Source: Adenanthera pavonina
Lineage: Eukaryota > Streptophyta > Magnoliopsida > Fabales > Fabaceae
Direction of reading: 5' to 3'
Assembly (NCBI GenBank): GCA_026686845.1
Contig: JAIVEN010000022.1
Location: 26,758,001-26,822,000, forward strand
Length of the DNA: 64,000 nucleotides
In this document: piece after piece, positions 46,009 through 55,900 of the stretch
Numbering within the stretch: the first letter of the stretch is position 1
Layout of the letters: each line of letters begins with the position of its first letter
The notes under the pieces: model-generated
The model's input: the letters and a program-made list of their open reading frames with translations, nothing else
What the model was told of the DNA's origin: nothing
Database searches by the model: none
Program-made: the position numbers and the translations under genes

Positions 46009-46967
46009 CATTTGGTTCAATTACATGAAATGTCAAGGGATAAAATAGGATCACATTTAAGGGATAGTTGCATTTGGCTCAACAAAACACATGTGTTTCA
46101 GATTACATGCATTAAGCTTATTATAACCTTCCCTGTAAATGACTTCACACTCAAAAAGTCATATAATCCAGATTAATGCCTATAAATTAAATAAAAAGAC
46201 CATAATTCTCTTATGAAAAAACAAAATTACAACCAGATCATCATTTTTTATTTGACACTCTCTTAGTTCATTCGACCTTCTCTCATTTGCCTCCACACCT
46301 TCGACCTTATCTCTAGTGACCCTCTCTCTCTAACAACCATCACCATCACCTCCAATGACCTTCTCCTTTGCCGACCTCACCTTCATAAGCATGCTTCTCT
46401 TTCCCTTCCACCTTCTTCCTCCACCACTACCATGGATCTAGAACTCCATCAATGGCAACAAAGTTCTGTGCTTCTTCTCCATGACTTCATTCGATGACTT
46501 TGGCACCTTTTCTATCAACATTGTCCTATGCTCCTTCTTCACAGATCTGGAACTCCATCAATGATAATGAAGTCCTGTGGCTGCCAGTTTTTCTCCACCT
46601 GCTTCAGCAATAGTGGCAACCCCTCTAATTTGCTACTCTTTGGTGATCTTTGAACTCCTTCCTTTCCTCAAATCTACAACTCCTTCTCCAGTGAAGAACT
46701 GTGGGCAATAAGGTATGATGTTCGAACTCCTTCTTCACCTCACTGGCTTGTTTGCTGTTGAGAGGAACAAGGTGGTGGCCAGTGAGAAAGATGGTGGTGT
46801 TGGCAAGGAAGGAAGAAAAAAGAGGAAGGATTTTTTTTTTAATCCAACGACATTTTAATATTTTCTTATTTATTTATATTTAATTAGATCAAAAAACAAA
46901 TTTATTTTCCACATACCTTATATCATACTAAATAAACTCCCCTAGCCCCATGTAGTTAAACCAAATA
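46009..46967. mobile_element. Non-autonomous element with terminal inverted repeats, 0.96 kb
   Basis: The left end CATTTGGTTCAATTACATG (46009-46027) is matched by the reverse complement of the right end CATGTAGTTAAACCAAATA (46949-46967), differing at a few positions. The inside is CT-rich with two copies of a segment around GATCT(A/G)GAACTCCATCAATG (46436 and 46543). No transposase and no clear target duplication were seen. It may be a hAT-like or Mutator-like derivative carrying foreign DNA. Confidence 0.5.
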
Positions 46968-48473
46968 TAAGCTTAATTATTATATTATAAAGATGCAATT
47001 GAGTATTGGGTAGTTGCAAATAAGTGTTTACAATTTTTTTTCATCCAACTATTGTAAGAATTATAAATATAAGTTTTAATGGAGTTATTTCCATTATAAA
47101 TGTTAAAGAGTTATCTCCTCCTCGCGTTGTAACAATTTTGCGGGCTCTATGGGTGGATACACGCGCTTAGCCCCTTGGGTATGGTTCACCTGGTTTATAC
47201 CGCCATCCGCCAAAGCGGCAAAGCCTGGATTTAGTGCTTTCCTCCGTGCAATTAGAAAATGAACCTGCATGCATTTTTGCCACCCTTTCCAATCCTATTC
47301 GACTTGATTTAGAATGGTCTGCATTCCGCTAAATTTTTCAGTTAAAGTAAGATAAACCTAAGATATCAAATGGTTTAATTAAAAAAAAAGGGCAAAATGA
47401 GCCTACATGGAAGAGCTCCCATATATGATGATTAGATGATAATGTAAATATTACAAACAAGCTCCAACGATAAAAAAGCAATCATTTTATTGCATTGACA
47501 ATTTAGCTCTAACTATTTCATTTATGTTTTTTTTTGGGCCACCATGTTTCATTTATGTAGTTACTAATTTATTTTCTTAGATTTTGAAAAATTTTAAACC
47601 AACTTCCTCAACCTTATTTATTTTCTCAATTCCCCCTCCTTCCTCCATCATAAAGAAGTAGAACTACATGATCTGGAAAATTATTGAGAAAAAATAACGA
47701 AGAAAGTTGAGAGGGCTAGGTGAAATTTTTAAAACTTGACAGTAAGTTAACCGTTGGTCCCCAGAAAAGCGGACAGTAATTTAACGCACATGATATATAA
47801 AATAGTTGAGTCTGGAATGTCAATTCTGTGAATGAATCCGTTGTTACCTGGAATTTCTTTGTATAACTAATCATATTTCTTTTCCACGTCTCAAAAGAAA
47901 GGAGATAATGAGAAATCTTCGATGCGCATGGAGAGAGCGCCCGCATAAAATAGGCGATTCATCCAATTTCGAAACTTCAAGGACAAATTTGAAAGTCAAA
48001 TAATCACCAAATGATCTATACTATTTTTGTCATTGTTGTAATAAAAAGTTCAATAAGTGTATCCTCCTTTGGTCTCTGTTTAAAACACCCTTATTCAAGG
48101 CCAGTGGCCACTAGTAATAATTTCCTTCTGGGCTACACTCAAGATTGCATCACAAAACTAAGTCTGCACACCGCACAGTATAAAAAATAAGTCATGAATG
48201 ATACAATTTACTATAGATTTCATATTTTATATGGATATTTATTTTTGTCCATCAGATTATTACTATTAATAATCACAAATAACTTGCATTTGCAATATAT
48301 GCCTAATGAAAGATAGTTTTTGCATGGTGCTGGTGTAATAACCCACGTTACATAGCACAATGCCCAATGTAGACTGCCTTTATGTACAGTGTTTTCAGAG
48401 GGCTAATCATAGAGATCAGATATCATATTTAGATATTCACAACGCATAATCCTGGTAGAGTTTCTCGGTAGTA
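46968..48473. other. Intergenic stretch left of the BSD gene
   Basis: No supported gene. A GC-richer island at about 47115-47260 (GCGGGCTCTATGGGTGG, CCGCCATCCGCCAAAGCGGC) stands out but has no ORF and does not fold as a tRNA by eye. The last 100 bases or so are probably 3' UTR of the BSD-domain gene. Confidence 0.45.
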
Positions 48474-51233
48474 TCATATTACATCCACATCACCAACGTC
48501 AAGCCAATCGCTAGAATCTTTCGTCCCAGAATTATGACCACTTGGATTCTCAGAACCAGCATGTCTATCTGCAACAGAGTTTATATCCTTACCAGAGTCA
48601 GGCGAGCTTCTACTTAACTGAACCCAACCTGGAGATTCTTTCGTTGAAGAATCCAAATCTGTAGTAACTTCTTTGTGACTAGCAGGTAAATGACCGTCGT
48701 CATCCTCAAGATCGCTGAATGATACATCATCGTCATTAGTTGTTGCCATGGAAGCTCCACTAGGACCAACCATTTCTGAAGTATCCTCTTTCAACCAATC
48801 ATCCGCATCATCCTCATCCATCTTGTCCTCATGTTTATCTTTAGATGAACGATTTACTGGTGCTTCTTCAACTATAGATTTGACAATCATTTGAACTTCA
48901 GTACATTGGACATGATGCTTCTCCATTTCTTCATCAGGCACAACCAAGGACGGGGCTGCTTCAACAGCAGATGTCTGCAGAGGCCCTGGTTCAAGTTGAG
49001 AACCACTTGGTACAGAGAGAAGTTGTTCCTGCTCTTGTGAATCAACAGTGCCTCTGGCAGGTGACTCTGGTTCTTGCTTGGCCTTACTTTTATCTAATTC
49101 CTCAGTCAACGCTGTCCTAGCTTCCACTATCTGTAGACATGAACTTCGAGTAATCAAGGCTTGCTAATGCCCAATGTAACATAATCAAGAAATCAGACGT
49201 GGCATATAGGCCAAATACAAAACCAAGAAATTAGACAGTGGCAAGAATAGAATAATTGATTTCCAAACTTGTAGGAGACTATCCTGTGCCTGTGCAGAAG
49301 GAGTACATAAGATATAAAAGAAATTTTTAAGAATTAAGTTTGATCATCTAAGCAAAGTGACAGAGGAATCCCATTATAATTCCAGAAAATCAAACTATGT
49401 ATTCTATTGCCAAGACTGCAAAGAAAAACAGTTTATGTAGTCATAGTTCAGTTGGTCATCTGACATGATTCTTAATTAGAAAGTAAACAAATGAATAAGA
49501 CAACCTTGATAACCCGTCAGGCATCTAAACAAACTAGGCATTGAAAATGTCAAAACTAATCAGACTAATGGAAGAAATAAATTCCAAGCCAATTTTAACT
49601 TACTTCTGGGGTTGATAAAAGCTCAGCATCAGTTTTGTTAAGTCGAGGGAGCAGAAGGATGAAATAAATCTTCCAAAAGCTACTATCACTCATATATCCG
49701 GGGCAAAGTTCCATCCTAAGAGCAGCTAATCTGGGAGCTACACGTTCAATAGCTAATGCATGTTCTTGTTGGGCATCGGACAACTGAAAGTCTGTAGGTG
49801 AAAGAATTCAAAGTGCAATATAAGCAAAAATCATTTTAAGACTCGGAAGAACATCTTAAGGAAAGTTTCCCCGGTCAAATTTAGTGGACCAGAACTTCCT
49901 CTGCACGTATGACTTGACAATTCAAGCTAAATTATTTAGATCAATAATCAAATAAACATATAAGTCGAATGTTAACATGGGAATGAGGAGGTCTCTACTG
50001 CCCCTCCCTCCACATCCCCTCTAATGAACTTAGAAGCAACACCCTACAGAAAATTAAAAACAATAAAGAGAGGGCCCCCAAATTATGGCCTCAATACACT
50101 GAGATGATGTAGAGGGGATGTAGGGAAAAGGCAGCAGAGGTTCATGTTTGTACATAGTCCAGATTGGCTAAGTGTTCAGTCTCAAGACCCCATGGAAGAT
50201 GGAGCCTTAGAGATTAATTTACCACACAAAACATGCAGGCACACACAAACTAGATAATCACAGACAAAGGAATCAATCTCTCAAATTTTTTGCCAGTGAT
50301 TATAAATTAATAATCTTTACCTAGACAATAACAGCTTAACTGCATCAGAGGTTTGCTTAAACGGACATGAGAAATAACACAGATTCCATAACCACGTAAA
50401 ATATCAGAATTTCATACGAATAAGAACTACATTTTACACCTAGATTATTGTGATTTCTAAATTAACAACAGCAAAGGAAAAAAATATGACTGATATATCG
50501 GAAATAATTGATGCTAATCTCAATGGCTTAATATCACACAACAAATGCAATTAATAAGTAAAGAACACGAGAGTGAGAAACCCAATTTACCATCAAAATC
50601 GGCATCATCGGACAGAGGGAAATCCAACCAAGTCTCTGGATGCATCACAACGTCTCTGGCAAAGGCCACCACATCCTCGGTCACTCCAACCACACCGTCG
50701 AGGCCGTATTCCTGCAGAGATCTCTCCTCTTCGGATCCAAATTGAAGTAAATTCGACGCAAACTTCGTGATCTCAGATACCGTCTTATTACTAGAAAGCT
50801 GAGATATCCCGGTCTTAAGTGTCCCGCCAATTTCAGCGAAATCGCTTCGGATGCCGGCAACAACCGCTTCATCACCCGATGGCTTCGAATCGGTCTGTTC
50901 TCTTAATTGATCAGTAGGTTCAGGATCCGATATTTGAGTTTGATGATGAGAGGGATCCGAATGTGGTGCAAGGAAAGAGGCAACACCCCAAAGTTTACCT
51001 GATATGGTTTTAGTGAGCTCGGAGAGGTCCTCTCTGACACCTCGTGTAGCAGGAGGAGATGCGGACGACGACGATTGCGAATCGGGTTGAACTTGAAGAG
51101 CATCCGATTCAGGAGTAGAAGAAGAATTCAAATCACCGACATTGTTGTTGTGAGTATTAGCAATGGGAGTGTCGTCATCATCGTCATCGTCAAGTCTGAG
51201 CGAGTTAGCGATAGACTTGGCGAACCATGACAT
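48474..51233 (-). CDS. BSD domain-containing protein, three exons
   Basis: Predicted 495-residue protein. Exons on the minus strand: 51233-50591 (ends in phase 1), 49791-49604 (phase 0) and 49130-48474; all junctions have GT/AG, and the total length is a multiple of three. The start is the ATG at 51233, giving MSWFAKSIANSLRLDDDDDD, a typical opening of this plant family. The N-terminal half has a TKTISGKLWGVASFLAP segment and GISQLSSNKTVSEITKFA. The BSD domain (about residues 214-290) begins DFQLSDAQQEHALAIERVAP and contains the hallmark Phe-Trp pair at residues 253-254 (SSFWKIYF). The C-terminal third is acidic, rich in serine and aspartate, and ends SSDWLDVGDVDVI. BSD domains occur in TFIIH subunits and synapse-associated proteins; the exact role of the plant members is not settled. 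No disabling change is seen. Confidence 0.93.
50004..50130. repeat. Small inverted-repeat element in intron 1 of the BSD gene
   Basis: TCCCTCCACATCCCCTCTA near 50008 is matched in reverse complement by TAGAGGGGATGTAGGGA near 50110, separated by about 85 bp. The inner part and right arm (50052-50125) match 62114-62183 over about 70 bp (TTAAAAACAATA, ATGGCC(T/C)CAATA, GAGGGGATGTAG). So this is a dispersed repeat, possibly a small MITE. Confidence 0.5.
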
Positions 51234-51315
51234 CCTTGGTTCTGAGCTCCGAGCAGATTGCAACCATAACGGGATAGCGGAGGGGGAGTTTTCGACGGGG
51301 ATGACAACTTTTGAA

Positions 51316-51323
51316 TGACGTCA
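51316..51323. promoter_or_regulatory. TGACGTCA palindrome upstream of the BSD gene
   Basis: A perfect CRE-type bZIP binding site, 83 bp upstream of the start codon. Binding by a TGA or other bZIP factor is inferred from the motif only. Confidence 0.45.
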
Positions 51324-53447
51324 TTTCACGGAGTGGTCTTTTTTTTTAAAAAAAAAATCTTTACTTTTTCTTAAAAGAAAAATTTATTTTCCATGTTTGT
51401 CATTCTGGTCAAAATTAATTTCATATAATTTTGAGAAATTTTGTTGATTTATTAATCTTAGTAGTTAATTTTACCAAGTTAAGATCATTATTTTTAATTT
51501 TCATTTGAACTGAGGGATAATATTCACTATTCAGAGATCTTAACTTTTATAAGTTTAATTTTAAAACAATTTCAATTTACTTCTAAAATTTCACTTTACT
51601 TCTAAGTTAAAATTTTTTGAAGTAATTAAAAAATTGGACTATTGTGGATACCAAGCCCGAAAGAGAGACATACCGCAACAAAACGTGAGTTTAGGTCAGA
51701 GTAGAATGTTGGCCTAAAAACGATTATAGTAGAATCGGGCCCAAGCCATGTTCAATTTAGTATGAGATGGAATACTCCTCTCATACTGTGGACAATCTAT
51801 AGAAGAATTTAAATGGTTTATATTTTATTTTAATATATTATAAAGTTTTTAATAGGAATATAATGTAAAATATATATAATATTCTAACTGATATTTTTTA
51901 ATAAAATAAATATTTAATTGAAAAATTAAAAAGAAAATATTTTAATTTTGAAATATCCAAATATTAAGATCTCATTTTAAAAATGAACATCATACCAGAT
52001 TTTGAGACAAATAGGTTATGAGATAAAAGTAAGTTTGTATGCCTAAAAATATCTTCTTCAATCCGTTGAACAAACGTTCATTTAGAAATAAAAGTAAGTT
52101 TACAAAATGAGGTTTAAAATCATACCAAACAACATTTTTCTTCTAACATCAGATTGTAAACCCATTTTGGAGCTGTTAACAAAAATCCAAAGAAGTAGTC
52201 TACAACTATGGTAACTATCCTCAATGACACCAATAATGATAAATGGCTGGAAAATCGTCTTATCCAACAAATAGGAGCCCATTTAGTTTTCATATTGCAA
52301 GCTTAAGTTACAATAAGATGAAATATACCATAAAAAGTTTGGATAAAAGTAAATTTATTGTAATATAATATATGTTTTGAATTTTTTATTACAAAAGTAT
52401 ATTTGATAAAATGATTATGAAATAAAAGTTCATTCACAAATTAAAATTAAAAAGTAACTTTTTTAATCTGTTGGCTAAAATTACATTTAGAGGTAAAGTG
52501 TATCCTTTAAACATTCTCATCCTCTAAGGTGTTTGAGTTTGGGAGATTTTGAAAAAATTCGAAACCACAATTATTCATTATTTATTTAGATTAGATGTGC
52601 ATGAGTCTACCCATAAAATCTTTCTAGTTTATTGTTATATACCATGAATGCCTTCAGGTCTCTTTATGATTTTTGGGTTGCAAATCAAAGTGTATCCTCT
52701 AATTCTGCAACTTTACTTTTACCTTTACATGGTGATCACAAGATTACAACCAAGGGAGAATAATAAAATGGAAAAAGAAAATTCAATAGGACAAAAAAAT
52801 GCAATAAAAATTTTGAATTAGAGTCTTGTGAAAAATATCTTTCCAAACTATTTTATTTAAAAGTTAAAAAAAGAAGAGAAAGAAGATGGACCAATATGAA
52901 GATATATGCCAATATTGTTGCCCATTTTCAGCTCATAGAACGAGAGAAATTGGACGGAGAATTATTTTACATGCATGCATGCATGTATGTCTTGTCTGGT
53001 AGATATAGGAATAGATAACAGGGAAAATAAAATCAAGAAATGTTTGGCATTCTATGATCTGTATCAAATCATTTTCATATACCATGAATTAATGTTAAAT
53101 GTTATGATTGAAAGATATCCTTTTAGTGTGGTTCTTCGCAGGGAGACTGTGGTACAAACTTCTTTAGTATATTTTTATGAGATAACAGTGTCGTACTCCA
53201 TCACATTCAAAATATTGACGTCATATATATATATATTACGAGATTGCAGTACATAAATTGTTTAATAGTCATCAATTTTATCCGTAACTTATTATGATAA
53301 TTAAATTCACAACATAATTTATTATAAAATTAAAAGTATGAAAAATATGGTATATGAATTATTTTCAAATAATATTTTTTGTTTTTAGAAGGAAATAAAT
53401 TCCATATCAACTTTCAAATTTCATGAGGTTTCATATGTCAATGAGGC
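51324..53447. other. Gene-free AT-rich stretch
   Basis: No supported ORF. It includes a GCAT repeat (ACATGCATGCATGCATG at about 52970), an RY-type motif that is probably a microsatellite, and a short AT repeat at about 53224. Confidence 0.5.
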
Positions 53448-53824
53448 CACTACAAAAAATTTGACTTTCGGCAGCGACAAAAGTCAACGCTGAAAGAAGG
53501 AATGTCGCCTCCAAAAGTTTTCAGTGGCGACATTTTTGTCGCCACCATGTCGCCGCCATAAATCTCATTACCGAAAGTTTGGCGACGATAAAAATGTCGC
53601 CGCCAAAAGTTGACATCTAGTGGCGAAAAAAGTTGTCGCTGAAAATATAAATTGTCGCCGCCAAATATTTCTCATTTAGCAACAACATTTAGTTGCCGCT
53701 GAAAATTTATCATTTGGCGACAACATTTAGCTACTGGACCCCGCCACGTCACCACCGCCGGACGGCCACCACGTCATCACCGCCATCAGACGCCCGCCAC
53801 GTCATATATTTGTTTCAAATGTGC

Positions 53825-53912
53825 GTTCGCCTTAGTTCGAACCCATGACCTCTTGCTTGCAATGCCTTTGTATTTACTCTCTTGCCAGTTGAGCTGAAAT
53901 GCACCTGCAGTT
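53825..53912 (-). other. tRNA-like pol III box pair inside the short CACTA element
   Basis: On the minus strand CAGCTCAACTGGCAAGAG resembles a pol III A box and, about 45 bases on, GGGTTCGAACT resembles a B box. The segment lacks a cloverleaf and an acceptor stem by eye, so it is not a tRNA gene. It may be a decayed tRNA-derived insert or chance. Confidence 0.3.
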
Positions 53913-54814
53913 TTTATATGAGATATTAAATATATATTGTTTATCTACACACTAATACACACATATATATTTATAAATTAATATTATTATTAAAAAATAC
54001 ACATATATTTTATTTTTAATTATTAATATCGTTAAATATTTTATTTATATACCTAGGAAGCACACTTTGTCCCCAAATAATAGTTGTAACTGTTCTATAT
54101 TTTTAGGATAATAATTATTGTTACACTATTTTTTTAAGAAAAAATATTTCACCCTATGGGCTTGAAAGCCACTAACTCATAAGAGGGCCTTCCATTCTTC
54201 GGCCCAAAAAAAAAAGGCTTTTCACAGTATTAATCCATTTGTGACGTCTATATTGTCTTAACATTAATTAAATGTAAGTTGTTTAATTAATTCGTTGGAC
54301 TGCCCATTCATCTACAAACGAAAGGACTCTGTATCGATATATCTATAATCTTCAATAAAATAAAACCAAAAAGGAGAGAGAGACAAAGAGAAGTTGTCGT
54401 CTATACTTTATGGTGAGGTTAGTGAGGTGTAAAAATCAGATAATCAGATGAAATAAAACCAAATACCCAAGTATGCAACTGGGTGATAATATTGTATTTC
54501 TTTTGCTTATAACATTGGTAATGATTTATTAGCATTTAATCTAAAAGAAAAAACAAAAGCAAATCACAATAAAATGTTCACAAAACAAAAAAGAAAAAGA
54601 AAATCTTAACAGCAAAAAGTCATAGTATTATTTATATGTTGAAATAACACATTACCAATATTTTCTTTTTTTGGTCAAAATTTTCTTTTTGTTAATAATT
54701 CTGTTAAGATTAGAATCTTCTTTTTATTTTGTATTTTAGATTAAATATTAATTGGATACTCAGTTATTATCAACATATAAGAATAAAAATACAATAATTC
54801 CACTTGAATAATAA

Positions 54815-55190
54815 CGGACTTTCAGCGGTGACCTTTTTTAGTCGCCGCTGAAAGACGAACTTTCGGTGGCGACTAATACGATTGTGCTGAAAGACTGACT
54901 TTCAGCGGTGACTTTTTTCAGTCGCCGCTGAAAGACGAACTTTCAGCGGCAACTTGTTCAATTGCCGCTGAAAGACGGACTTTCAGCAGCGACTTTTTTA
55001 AGTCGCTGCTGAAAGATGAACTTTCAACGACGACATGTTCAATTGTCGCTGAAAGACGGACTTTCAGTGATGACTTTTTTTTGTCGTTGCTGAAAGTTTA
55101 TTTTCAGCGGCAACTCTTTTAGTCGCCGCTGAAAGACAGACTTTCAGCGGCAACTTTTTTGGTTGCCGCCGAAAGTCGTCACTGAAGGTC
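54815..55190. repeat. Right subterminal hairpin array of the short CACTA element
   Basis: About seven successive hairpins, each 45-60 bp, of the pattern (G)ACTTTCAGCGG(T/C)GACTTTTTT followed by AGTCGCCGCTGAAAGAC. The repeats differ by point changes such as TCGCTGCTGAAAG. Transcription through the array would give a long, strongly folded RNA. Confidence 0.9.
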
Positions 55191-55249
55191 TATTTTTTTG
55201 TAGTGGACGTGACAACACATTTACATACTCACACACTTCTCATCCGTGA

Positions 55250-55890
55250 GGTCACAGAAGCACACGTGAGATTTTAATATCATTTGAAATAATATAAAAG
55301 AAAGAGCCGCAGTACAAACAAGAAGAAAAAGGCACAAACCACAAAAGACATAAACCATTCCCGATCCGCTTAAACCCAACCCAACTAGAACCTAAACCCT
55401 CCCCGTCCCACCACCAGCCACCGAAAGAAACACACCAGCCAGAACCACCCAATTAATCCGTTAAACAAACCAGCCCCACTAGAAAGAAGAAGCAACAGAC
55501 CGCCATAACAACTGCAAAGCCAAAAAAGAACAAACCAAAAACCAAAGAAAAAGCACACCACCCACTCAGCCGGGAACACCACCAAGGGTGAGAGCGCCAA
55601 CTCATTGGAAAGCAGCAACATTAACACCAACACTGGGGATGGTGGTTCGACAAATCGCCTTAGTGGAATCATCCCCTCCACCAACAAATCTACCCAAGCA
55701 AGAGCAAATTTCAACAAACTCCATGCACAAAACACTTGGAAAGAACGACCCCAATAGAAGCTGTCAACACCGAAGACCCAGGCTTCAACAAGCTCGTCAA
55801 GAACCAATTCATCAGCCGATTCATCCCTTCACAACGAACAACCATAGTGGGCAGAGCTCTCCAACTTCTAGCAAACCCTAACTTACTCAT
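55250..55890 (-). pseudogene. Coding-like, possibly LINE-derived sequence
   Basis: The minus strand holds an open stretch of 140 codons (55385-55807), very rich in W, F, L and G. The composition is much more GC-rich than the surroundings. The right end (left on the map) near 55260-55290 resembles the AT-rich terminus of plant LINEs (TTATATTATTTCAAATGATAT). No domain is recognised and no target duplication was found. It lies between the short CACTA element and an LTR. It might equally be part of another repeat. Confidence 0.3.
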
Positions 55891-55900
55891 GCAAAACTCC

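Larger units (their letters stand above)
53448..55205. mobile_element. Short CACTA-like element, 1.76 kb, non-autonomous
   Basis: Starts CACTACAAAAAAT at 53448 and ends ATTTTTTTGTAGTG at 55205. Flanking triplets are GGC and GAC, so the 3-bp target duplication is imperfect. Both subterminal zones are filled with hairpins built from TTTCAGCGGCGAC and GTCGCCGCTGAAAG: about 53465-53740 on the left and 54815-55190 on the right. No transposase sequence remains. Motif and size differ from the 5.2-kb element, so it belongs to a different CACTA family. Confidence 0.85.

Noticed and set aside
47115..47260. Possible tRNA or organelle-derived insert
   Set aside because: No cloverleaf and no recognised organelle gene.
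53825..53912. Possible tRNA gene
   Set aside because: Box-like motifs only; no acceptor stem, anticodon arm or cloverleaf found by eye.
54815..55190. Hairpin array considered as a microRNA cluster
   Set aside because: Regular subterminal repeats of a CACTA-type element explain it fully; small RNAs are possible but not shown.
55385..55807. 140-codon W/F/L/G-rich frame that looks like a membrane protein
   Set aside because: No topology typical of a real protein, no start context and no neighbouring exon; kept only as a coding-like repeat fragment of low confidence.
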